64,000 nucleotides of DNA, taken from assembly GCA_000507305.1 (NCBI GenBank), contig DF241589.1, positions 1-64,000 on the forward strand, given 5' to 3'. Below the pieces are notes generated by a model. That model saw only the letters and a list, made by a program, of their open reading frames with translations. It was not told the origin of the DNA and did no database searches. The translations under genes were made by a program, and so were the position numbers. Positions 52,110 through 62,127 of this stretch are shown here, one piece after another (position 1 is the stretch's first letter; each line of letters begins with the position of its first letter). This DNA comes from Breviolum minutum Mf 1.05b.01. Lineage: Eukaryota; Sar; Dinophyceae; Suessiales; Symbiodiniaceae.

Positions 52110-52768
52110 CCAATCTTGCACTCAGGAAATTTATCCATCGACCAGTTTCGGAGGTCCATCCACGACTGCGCTTGCCGCATATGTACACAGGAGGTGATGA
52201 AACAACTTCAACGAATAGATACCCAAAATGATGGGTTTTTTTTGAAATGTATCCCCGGCCTCAACTATGCCAACTGTTTTTTTTGGGTGAGTTTCGGGGG
52301 ATCAGAAAAGACCTTAAAAAACCTCTATGAGTTTGTGAAGAACCCAACCACCCTTCCATTCATGGCCATGAAAATGGCCTATTTTCATGGGGGTGATCCT
52401 AACCACGTATCCACCATGTCCCGGGAGCCCATGCCCTGATCACGAACTGCCCCGTAGTAATTTTCAGGGGATAGGCAGGGATGTACCCCGATCCCAACGT
52501 GGGCCCCCTATGGGGAAATCCCTATATAAGCCATATATCTGCCCAATTAAGAATAAATCTCACCTCGTGCCCCGGTCTTAAAATGGGTGTACCTCGTCGA
52601 ATTAGATTGTGTACCTCGCCTCGCTAAATCTAAATTCGGAATTTATTACCTCGCCTCGCCTCGTTCCATCAAGATTGGGAGTTCTCTCGATTTTTGTGGG
52701 ACCAAGCGGGTTCAAACATGTGACGGGGGTGGGGCGGTGGCAAAGCTTTCCCGACCCTTGAAAGTTTT
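52110..52768. other. No supported gene
   Basis: A degenerate family C part (about 52330-52440) and CCTCGCCTCG-type short repeats at 52612-52660 that recur at 53425-53490 on the far side of the tandem array. Confidence 0.4.
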
Positions 52769-53330
52769 CTGGAGGGGAAAATCAAAAAACAACTTTTCAG
52801 GCCCTGAAAAGTTTCTTTCTTAAATTTGCCAGTTGGAAGGGTCTCCCATTGCAACTGCCCTTTGGGTCGAGCTGGAAAAGCACCTGAAAAGCTCACTGCC
52901 TGCTCTCAAGGGTGTCTGGAGGGGAAAATCAAAAAACAACTTTTCAGGCCCTGAAAAGTTTTTTTTAAATTTGCCAGTTGGAAGGGTCTCCCATTGCAAC
53001 TGCGCTTTGGGCAGCTGGAAAAGCACCTGAAAAGCTCACTGCCTGCTCTCAAGGGTGTCTGGAGGGGAAAATCAAAAAACAACTTTTCAGGCCCTGAAAA
53101 GTTTTTTTCAAATTTGCCAGTTGGAAGGGTCTCCCATTGCAACTGCGCTTTGGGCAGCTGGAAAAGCACCTGAAAAGCTCACTGCCTGCTCTCAAGGGTG
53201 TCTGGAGGGGAAAATCAAAAAAACAACTTTTCAGGCCCTGAAAAGTTTCTTTCAAATTTGCCAGTTGGAAGGGTCTCCCATTGCAACTGCGCTTTGGGCA
53301 GCTGGAAAAGCACCTGAAAAGCTCACTGCA
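52769..53330. repeat. Tandem array, four units of about 143-147 bp
   Basis: Units start at CTGGAGGGGAAAATCAAAAA, positions 52769, 52916, 53059 and 53202. Each holds TTTTCAGGCCCTGAAAAG (a palindrome) and GAAAAGCACCTGAAAAGCTC. Copies are nearly identical, so the array is young. It is open in several frames, without coding signs. Confidence 0.95.
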
Positions 53331-54049
53331 ATATGTCCTACGCTTTGTTCTTCAAGCTAATCTCTCGTTCTTTTCCATTGATCGCTACTGGCATATGTTG
53401 TTGCCACTGTGTAGCCGCCTCGTTCCATACGAATTTAGCTAAATCACCTCGCTTAAATTCAAAAACATACCACGCACCTCGGCTGAGCTCGCTCTAAATC
53501 TTGCAGATATATAGTGGGTATTTGTGGGTTATATTCCCCAACATTCCTGGAGAACAGAATGAAAACCATGGGTACACTGTTAGGGGCACACCCAGGTGTC
53601 ATGTTGAAAATTCAAGATCGTAGAAAGGATGGGGTATTCTACAAATACCAAAAAAATGGTATATGCATACTTAAACTTAAACAATTAAACAACTCTAAAA
53701 CCCTACCAAAAACAAACACGACACCAAACCAAACCGTTCGAAACATCCACGTTTTGTTCACAAAAAAACACATCCTATCCTGCCATCACCTCCCAGCAAA
53801 GATTCTCTGAGTTTTTTCTGGATTTTCTGAGATCGATCCGCATCGTTGGTGAAAAACACATCCTGTGTCTTTGTTGTGTGACAGAGCAACATTTCTCATT
53901 GTACATTTTTTTTGGGGGTTGACGGTTAAAATACATATATAGATATTAACTAACTTGCAGAATAATGTTCAATATGTGTAGAATCCTATTAAAAAATGGG
54001 GGCGTTGCAGTGTTTGGTACGTCTTGTTTGTTGGGGGCGCCGCCTGGGT
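53331..54049. other. Gene-free spacer between tandem arrays
   Basis: AT-rich, with short CTCGC-type motifs at its left end (53425-53490). No exon or dispersed element recognised. Confidence 0.5.
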
Positions 54050-54210
54050 ACGGGGTACGGTGCGGGAGGGCATGGGTACGGTGCGGAGGGGCATGGGTAG
54101 GGTGCAAAAGGGGCACGGGTACGGTGCGGAGGGGCATGGGTAGGGTGCAAAAGGGGCATGGGTATGGTGCGGAAGGGCATGGGTAGGGTGCAAAAGGGGC
54201 ATGGGCATGG
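54050..54210. repeat. G-rich minisatellite, 43-bp unit
   Basis: Units of GGTGCGGAGGGGCATGGG then TAGGGTGCAAAAGGGGCA repeat with a 43-bp period (for example TACGG at 54077 and 54120, TATGG at 54163), with decayed copies to about 54450. The plus strand fits G-quadruplex spacing (four G-runs with gaps of 3, 2 and 7). Confidence 0.9.
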
Positions 54211-54739
54211 TACAGGTACAGTTGCAAGGGGGTACCATGGTATAGTCAAGGGTGCAGGTCCGGGGTACGTGTGAAGGGTGCACGTTGCAAGTGGAGGGCA
54301 TGGGGTGCAGCTGGAAGGTGCATACATGAAGTCTGCAGGGTGCAAATGCAGGGTGCACGTGAAAAGTACTGGGTGCGGGTGCAGGGTGAGCATGAAGATC
54401 AAACAGTGTGTGTGTGTCTGTGTGTTTGTGTGAAGTGCGGGGTGCAGGTTGTCTAAACTTCGGGCGCTCATGAAAGTATATAATTCGTTGATGGTCATCA
54501 ATGGGTCATCAACCTCTTTGCTCACCAGCATCCCGCTCCCTTTGGTTGTTCTTCTTTGCGGCTACAGTACATGAACTGTTCCTGATGATTCTCACAAGTG
54601 TTTTGCATTCTTTGTTGCCACCGTGTTTTACTTCGTGGGTTCCAAGTTCTACAGAAAGATTAATGAGTGGTCGGAGGACCCTAGATTCACATTCTATAGG
54701 CTCTACACTATATACATTCTATTTCCAGGTGCATGCATC

Positions 54740-54988
54740 AAATTGGTCGCTAAAAGGTCGAGATCGGTCGCTAAATGGTCGAAAACGGTCGCTAAAAAGG
54801 GTGCATGGTGCACCCATCATATCGGTTGCTAAGTTGTCGAGATCGGTGGCTAAATGGTCAAAATCGGTCGCTAAACACTCAAAATCGGTCGCTAAACACT
54901 CAAGATCGGTCGCAAAAAAAGTGATCTGCATGCAGGTGCATCCATCATATCGGTCGTTAAGTTGTCGAGATCGGTCGCTAAATGGTCG
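54740..54988. repeat. Tandem CGGTCGCTAAAT array entering the assembly gap
   Basis: About ten copies of a phrase like GATCGGTCGCTAAATGGTCG (about 20 bp). A longer unit is repeated above it (CATCATATCGGT(T/C)G(C/T)TAAG at about 54817 and 54943). The array runs straight into the Ns. Confidence 0.9.
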
Positions 54989-55427
54989 NNNNNNNNNNNN
55001 NNNNNNNNNNNNNNNNNNNNNNNNNNNNNNNNNNNNNNNNNNNNNNNNNNNNNNNNNNNNNNNNNNNNNNNNNNNNNNNNNNNNNNNNNNNNNNNNNNNN
55101 NNNNNNNNNNNNNNNNNNNNNNNNNNNNNNNNNNNNNNNNNNNNNNNNNNNNNNNNNNNNNNNNNNNNNNNNNNNNNNNNNNNNNNNNNNNNNNNNNNNN
55201 NNNNNNNNNNNNNNNNNNNNNNNNNNNNNNNNNNNNNNNNNNNNNNNNNNNNNNNNNNNNNNNNNNNNNNNNNNNNNNNNNNNNNNNNNNNNNNNNNNNN
55301 NNNNNNNNNNNNNNNNNNNNNNNNNNNNNNNNNNNNNNNNNNNNNNNNNNNNNNNNNNNNNNNNNNNNNNNNNNNNNNNNNNNNNNNNNNNNNNNNNNNN
55401 NNNNNNNNNNNNNNNNNNNNNNNNNNN
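54989..55427. other. Assembly gap (439 N)
   Basis: Ns only. Reading frames that cross it are meaningless. Confidence 1.
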
Positions 55428-55435
55428 TTTTTCAG

Positions 55436-56151
55436 GAAAATCGCTTCGTGTGCAAGAGCAAGAATTGCGGGCAAAATGGGCTGGCATTTGGGTTGACCTG
55501 GTCCAGCCTGTCCAGAAAGACAGCGCTGTCCTTTCTGAACTATCTCACCGCACCAAGGATCAGCTGACTTTTTTATTCATGGATCGGGAAGCTTCAACTT
55601 TGCGCAAGTATGCTCTCGGGTGGCGCATTTGGCTCACCTTTTGCCAAGGTTGCGGCATTGCCGCGGGTTCACCGACTTTGTCGGGTCTTCTTGATTTCTT
55701 GGATGCCTTGGCTTCTGGTTCTGCGTCAGATAGAGGCAAAAATCGAGGTAGCGGTGCGCGTGGTGTCATTGGAGCAATGCGTTTTGCTGCCAAAAAGCTA
55801 GATTTGCCGATCCTTACCATTCTTTTTACACCTACTGTGAAATCCTTGTTTGGGGAAAGAACGTGGAGCGAAACCCCCGCCAAGGAGGCTTTGCCTTTGC
55901 CACTTCGTGCTTGCCTCGAACTAGAACAGGCCCTCAGCAGCTGCGACCCGGAAGACTGGTGGTTGATTTCCTGTTTTCTTCTTATGCTTTGGGGGGGTCT
56001 CAGGTGGAGCGATGCCCAGCGCCTTGTGTTCAGGAGTTTGGTTTTGGATGAAGATTCTTTGCGAGGTTGGGTTTGGCGAACTAAGTCTAGTGCCACCCAC
56101 CACCGGTTAACAGGCAGAATGGTAGCCCAATGTGCACTTGTATCATGGTAG
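55436..56151 (+). CDS. Tyrosine-recombinase-like exon, partial
   Basis: Begins after a TTTTTCAG acceptor next to the gap and is open to TAG at 56149-56151; GCAGAATG|GTAGCC at 56121 may be the real exon end. The first half is a helical SAM-like core-binding region (EASTLRKYALGWRIWLTFCQ, LLDFLDALASGSASDRGKNR, MRFAAKKLDLPILT). The second half begins the catalytic domain: WWLISCFLLMLWGGLRWSDA QRL carries the first catalytic Arg in the typical GLR-x-S-D setting, followed by a TKSS Lys candidate. The HxxR and Tyr part is not seen, so it is truncated or continues in further exons. Such recombinases occur in dinoflagellate DIRS- or Crypton-like elements; which one is not determined. Confidence 0.65.
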
Positions 56152-56159
56152 CCCTGGAG

Positions 56160-57055
56160 TGGCGTGATAGTAGCCCTTGGCATAGCCATCCAATTAATGA
56201 ATGCAATTCAGGGCACGATTGCAAAATGCCAAGACTATTGGGATCAAAATAGGTATCCATATAGCACGAACCCTTGTACAATGAGGGCAGCGCGGTATAT
56301 ATACCTTGTATGCCTAGCAAGGATTGTCATTATATGGCAACCCTTGCTAATTATATTTACGAAGTAGTACAAAATATGTAAGTTTACAACTATGTGGGCA
56401 TATATATGTAAGACTAGAACGGTTCGCGATCAAACAACCTTCAAAGGTAGCACCAATCATTTTGAAACGTCTGCAGTTCTGCCGGCGGCCGCTGTTTTCT
56501 TAAGGTGTGCATGTACTTTCGTAGTTTGTTTTCCTATTTATATATACAAGTATCGATCAGTGAGCTCGTTTGTGGAATCTTAATTTATGCTGCCTACAAA
56601 TGTTCCACCCAAAAAGACGGATTTGATTTTTTTGAGGTCTGAAACGTAAACATTGATACTTACACCTAGACATAAATCTCATACGGTTCCATGTCTGAGC
56701 ATTGGTTTTCAAACTTTCAGCTCAACTTTTTCTTTCGCGCCGGCGCTTTTGTGCATGTCGGTGCAACCTCGGCATGCATGGCTGCATGGACGAGGTGCCA
56801 TGGGAATTAACGGCGTTGATTTTCCAATTTAGACACTGAAAAAGAGAAACTCTAATACTCCAAAGGTGTGAGTGTGCAAATGTTGGCAGGACATTTGGCC
56901 CAAATTAATAGTGCGAAACAAAAACAACAAAAACAACGACAACAACAACAACAACGAATACGACAACTTAGCAACAGGATTCTCAAAAAACAAATTTTGG
57001 AACATATCCTTTCCTTCCATTGCATACTATTTCACATCTATATTTATATATACCC
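56160..57055. other. Intergenic, AT-rich
   Basis: No exon is supported. A short CAA-type run at about 56920-56955 and TATATA near 57040 precede the next gene's ATG. Confidence 0.5.
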
Positions 57056-60000
57056 ATGGTGGCTGGAAAGCGACTTCGATCCCAGAACGAGAAGAGGTTG
57101 CAAACAGCCCGATGGGTGGTAAAGAACATCTTTACAGAACTTCGCAAAGATGAAAAACGTCTACTGTCAACAAACCGATTGCTTCCACAGGGAACCTTGC
57201 GACGGAACTGTATGAAAAGAATCTTCGGGGACTGGACCATGCATGCTGAGGGTCGTTGTTTTACTAGAAAACTGGCAACGTTGGTCTGTTCAAAACTCCG
57301 AAAAAAGTTTGGAATGGAAATGTCGGAAGTGGAAAATCATCGTATGTTGACAATGCTCAAGCTTGGCCGAAAACACCGGGTGAAGAAGCCTAAGATGTCT
57401 TTCATGGACAATGTGGACACTCTCCCTTTGGCATGCGCTTCGGACCGACCCTGCCAAGCAACCATGTGAACTGCAATTGCATGAATGCATGAGCGATCTG
57501 TCCTGAATTTGTGGCACGCGCAGGACCCTGACATTGATGAGACAACTGATGCTCAGCCACGTGAGTGGGACGTAATGTAACTTGGCTGCTGTACGTTGCC
57601 TTTCTGCAGCAACCCCTCTTTGCATACGGAATTTTATTTGATGTGTTTTTGACTTTGAATTGTGCATGCAGGCTGTATCCAAATCGGTTTAGGTGACTCG
57701 TTTTGAATTGGTTGCGGGTCATATATATATATATCTGTTTGTTCGATCTTCAATCTGAGATCACCTCCGGAAAAGACAAGAAAGGAGGCCACACCCGTGT
57801 CCCTTGGCTGATGGCTAGTGAGTGTGTTTGGTGGGTTCATGCTTGTATGCATCTATGTATGTAGCTATGTAGCAATGTATCTCTGCATCTGTATGTATAG
57901 TATCTTTGAATCTATCTATCTATGTACAATCAAGCTTCAAGTTTCTGTTGAATATTTTTCCATCAACTTGCAGTGCAAACCAGGACACATGATGTCGAGA
58001 TCCAGGACCTTGATATCAGCGCCACAGAGATGGACAGCCAGCCACTCTCCTGCATATATATAATTGGTTGATGTTTTCTGCTTTATTTGACATCAAGGCA
58101 CATATATACGTGTAAGACGTTGCAAGTTTGGATCTTACCCCTTAATTCACTGAGGAGTGATTGCGGCCAGCAGGCTTTGGAGGCCTTTGCTACTTTTTTA
58201 CTTTTTTCTTTTGATTGACAATGTACTTGACATCATCGGCGTGTTTGAAGTCTATATTCTTAATGCCAAGGATCAGATGCCAGATTTTCCACAAGAGCCT
58301 TATCCTACTTTCGAGGTGCGATGTTGGGCTCTGATGATTGACTTAAATCTAAATCTTATCTTAGTATACTGTGATCTTCTGAAACCAACTTTTGCCAGGA
58401 GGACCAGATCTGGACCGACGAAGAGTGGAAAGAATGGATGGGCAATATGGGGATCGAGGTGGGTTACTGCTGGGAACACAAAATAGTTTCGCAGCATGCT
58501 GTGTTCAAAATCTGTGTATGTAAGATCCACTTCAAGCAGGTTATTAATCTAATTGGTGACAAGTTTCATGTCCAGCCATGTCGTAGCACCAACGTTGCTC
58601 AGGACCTTGACCAATGCCTCGATATGCAGGCACTAGCTGGTCAGCAGTGAAAACACATGAAGCATAGGCAATGATTTTCATTACATCAGTTTATTTCTTT
58701 TACCTATATAGAGTAGAAGGCCATTTTGACCTAGTGTCGGTACGTGTTGTCACCTTTTCAGGATGATACGCTTCAAGATCTTTGGGATTGGGCGCAACTT
58801 GAAGCCCACGGTCTTTCGACAGTCGGACTTGGTGGTTTCTTTACACAAAGTTTTGAAATCAACATCAACTAGATTGGACCCTGTGCTCTCATGATCAAGC
58901 CATGGGTTAGGTTTTGCTGACGCCGAAAATGGTGAAGAAGATGAACCAGGTTTCTCTGCGTGTGAGATTTACCATGGATGCGCTGCTCATTCTTCTTAAC
59001 ATTGTTTGAGGATTTGTTTTCGGTATTCAGGCACCTCCGCGGAATCTTTGCCAGCGCCAGAGAATCCAGATTTGTCCTCGTTCGATCATGAGATTGCCGA
59101 ATGCCACTTAGTTTGAAAACTCTTGTCTGTCTGTGTTGAGTAAATATCTATAGTCATTTGCAGTGCTGTGCTGCTGAGGGAGTTTAGCTTTGGGAGATAC
59201 ATATCCAACTGTTGCATCCTACGTGGAAGAAGTCAAGAAGAACTTTGATTGCCCGAATCTTGGGTTGTGATTTTTCAATCTTTTTTGGAAGCGTTGTGTT
59301 TCCATATACTGAGGGGCCCAATTGGAGGAGGAAGTCTTGGAGCACTACCCGGAAGAGTTTCAAGACCTCGAGTATGCAGCTAGGGCTTGGGATCTCTTAG
59401 CGCAAAAGCTCCAAGGACCCTTGTCTGCATGTATACCCTTTGCATCACACATATCTAGAACAAATACTATCAAAAAACATTTTTGTTGGCAGTACGTACC
59501 AACGCCGAGGAGCCATTGCAAGTGAACATGATCCAGAGGACTGCGAATACCTCAGACAAGTTTGGTTTTATATATACGGTTCAAACTGCAGCCTCATTTT
59601 TGCTCGTTCAAATCCCGCAGGAGTTCGAGGAATGGGAGCCCAACATAAGGCCGGTCAATAAGGATCAGGAAGACCCTACTTGGTGGATGAGATCCGAAGA
59701 GGAGGAGATAGATGAGATAGAGTGAATCCAATAAGAAAAGTTCAAGTGTTTCATCTTGTTTTATGTGAGTTCTTTTAGCTGCAGGAACTCGAGGCTATCC
59801 GTCATGCCAAAACGCTTTTGCTTGGCGAAGAGGTTGCTACCCGTCAACTTGTTTTGATTTTCAACTTCATGGTAACTTCAAGTCTAGCCTAGAATGAAGA
59901 AATCATGTGTGCAGGAAGAGGATGCAGTACCCGAAGTGACAAAGCCCGAGGATGATCCCCCTAAGGCCCAAGCTGACAAAACGATGTGATTTTTTGAATA

Positions 60001-61037
60001 CATGCTCAAGACTATGCTCAAGTGCAGATAATTTCCCGAACTGTTGCACCTAAGAACCCCCAAATGATAAAACGTGATAAAACTGATAAAACACATATTT
60101 AAATAGGTATACATATGATTACATTAAATATCTGTTTTGGCATTTGAAGCAGTTTATCTTCCTTTGATCGAGTCCACTTTTGCTTGCAAGCCCATATTTG
60201 CATGGGTGCGGACAGGCTGCTGATCCTCCGAAGGATACCTCAATGGTGGAGGCAAGGGAAAAGTTGATCAGTTCTTGATGCTAGTTTGCACATCTAACCA
60301 ATTAACTTAAATTCTGTGATTGCTGTACATATAGCGTTTGGGAAACGATTGACCATTGAATGACTCGAGCAGCTAGTATGACAGGCCAAGACTGCGGACA
60401 AGCCCCTGAAACCTGTGACTCCATTTGCCAAGCTCCAACTTGCGGCCAACAAACGGGCTGAGGCTGCAATGGCCAAAAGTGATCCTAAGCTGCAATGAAG
60501 GTTTGCAATGTATTTCAGATTTGCATCTTGAATCTTCAAACCGTTTTGCTAAGAAGCTCAGGCTGCCCGTAAAGGAAAACCTTCGGAAGAAAAGCCGAAA
60601 AAGGGCAACAAAACAAACCGAGCAAAAGCCAAAGCGGTTGCCAAAAAAAAAAGCAGCACTGCTGAGAAGCAGGGCGAAACCGAGTATGGCAAGGTAGCTT
60701 GTCATGCAATTTGACTGACAAAACATGTTGGCAAAACGAATGTCTATAAATTTGAGACATGCAAAGTAGAAATTCTTCAGTGCCTTTACTTAACACTGTG
60801 CTAGGCAAAGAAGTTGTTCTGCGAAAAGTCTCTTGGCTATCTTTTAGTCTCCGTTGCTTGAACGTTTCCATGGTTGATCAAATGCACATGTTTTTACATC
60901 CGAGGTTCCGCAAGCTTAAGAAGAACAAAGGGGCCAAGAAGCAAGTTGTGGAAGACGCCTGGAAATGCAGTCGTGAGAGGGAAGCAGTGCTGGCCAACAT
61001 GTCGAAGTCGGAGCGCAAAAGGCGCAGATATGAATGA
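57056..61037 (+). CDS. Unrecognised gene of about 20 small exons
   Basis: From ATG 57056 (MVAGKRLRSQNEKRLQTARW) exons chain by phase: 57056-57412, 57524-57560, 57974-~58051, ~58271-58315, 58399-58458, 58540-58629, 58762-58810, 58911-58949, 59031-59102, 59188-59250, 59314-59422, 59493-59559, 59621-~59718, 59785-59832, 59915-59974, 60216-~60251, 60385-60478, 60554-60693, 60805-60827 and 60905-61037 (TGA). About 565 residues. The N-terminus is basic. The middle is very acidic and Trp-rich (EDQIWTDEEWKEWMGN, EDPTWWMRSEEEEIDE). The C-terminus is Lys-rich (KKLFCEKFRKLKKNKGAKK, MSKSERKRRRYE). Most donors are GT; several junctions need GC or GA. No known domain recognised. An acidic middle between basic ends would suit a nucleic-acid or chromatin partner, but that is a guess. 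Confidence 0.6.
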
Positions 61038-61444
61038 TTGGTGTTAACAGTAATGCGGTTTAAAATCAAGAAAGTTAAAACATAGCAGCGAACTTCCACT
61101 GACCGATATAATGGTATAAAAATCACCTTTCAGTTCTTACACAAGCACTTGGCTGCCGTCCTTAAGGTTTTTTTGGGGTTGGGATGCGCAACATGCATCT
61201 CACATGGGGTCGCTACTGTGCTGTATATATAGGCGCGTTGCTACCAGGTACAAACGTGCCTTCTGTATATATATGCAAATGTGGCAACATATTTCTGATT
61301 CAATGATTGTAAATAAGTTTCGAGTGAGTGAAAAAAAAGAATCCGTGTGCCATTCAGTTTGTGAAAGGATGATTGGGTGATCGTGTTTACCAAAAAACTG
61401 ATTCATTTTGCCAAAACAATTCCTGATTGCGGCCAGCTGGCCCA
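61038..61444. other. Intergenic spacer between two rightward genes
   Basis: About 400 bp with no exon or repeat family. TATATA and CTGTATATATA elements occur near 61220-61270. The three neighbouring genes share orientation, as in dinoflagellate one-way gene arrays. Confidence 0.5.
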
Positions 61445-61897
61445 ATGGATTCTGAAACACCAATCGTGCGGAGTTTTGTGGATAGCAACGGGGAAGAGTT
61501 CGTGGAAGTGGTGGTGGACCCCGAATCTGGTAGTACTGCTGGTGACCTGCCCTCTGAAGCCGTAGCTGGGCCCCCCAAAGCTAAAGAAGTGGAAATTGTT
61601 AGATCTGCACCGCGAGTGGAAACGAATTACCCTGCTGAACTGCTTCTAAATCGAAAAGCACAACCGGGGTATCGAGTTCTTCCTGGCCCAAGGAATCAAC
61701 CAACCCCGGTACTTGGGGACGATACACTGCGGCCACCCCCCCAAAAAAGGGCAATTGTTGGGGAAGAGGGAGGGGATAGCTCTGACACCCCAAATATCGT
61801 AGCCTCTGCATCCAAGGCACCAGGTCCACTAGATCCACCTCCGCCAGCTTCGCCGATTGCTCTCCCCACCAAAAAAGCGCGCCCTGCAGACAAGTAA
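61445..61897 (+). CDS. Proline-rich acidic protein, about 150 residues
   Basis: ATG 61445: MDSETPIVRSFVDSNGEEFV, EVVVDPESGSTAGDLPSEAV, then a Pro/Ala-rich half (LDPPPPASPIALPTKKARPA) and TAA at 61895-61897. The stop overlaps a good donor (GACAA|GTAAAC), so it may be a first exon rather than a whole gene. Low complexity, no domain recognised. It lies between the 20-exon gene and the PPC-motif gene, same strand. Confidence 0.5.
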   Translation: MDSETPIVRSFVDSNGEEFVEVVVDPESGSTAGDLPSEAVAGPPKAKEVEIVRSAPRVETNYPAELLLNRKAQPGYRVLPGPRNQPTPVLGDDTLRPPPQKRAIVGEEGGDSSDTPNIVASASKAPGPLDPPPPASPIALPTKKARPADK

Positions 61898-62127
61898 ACA
61901 CGTGCGATTCAGTTCTCATATTTTTATTTTCAAATATTTGTTTTTATAAATATATATATATATATATGCAAGTTGTAGCTGATACATTACACACAGCAAA
62001 CTTCAAAGATACCACATGCTCCAGAACACATTCAAATCAATAAAAGAGTGTCAGTGTGTCATGCAAACACCTTTTCGGCCATGCATCCTTTCACAGCTTC
62101 AACTTTGCAATCCTTCTTTTCGAAGCA

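Noticed and set aside
52769-53330. Repeat protein encoded by the 143-bp array
   Set aside because: Unit length is not a multiple of three, and several frames stay open by repetition only.
54501-56151. Long ORFs crossing 54989-55427
   Set aside because: They run through Ns and are artefacts.
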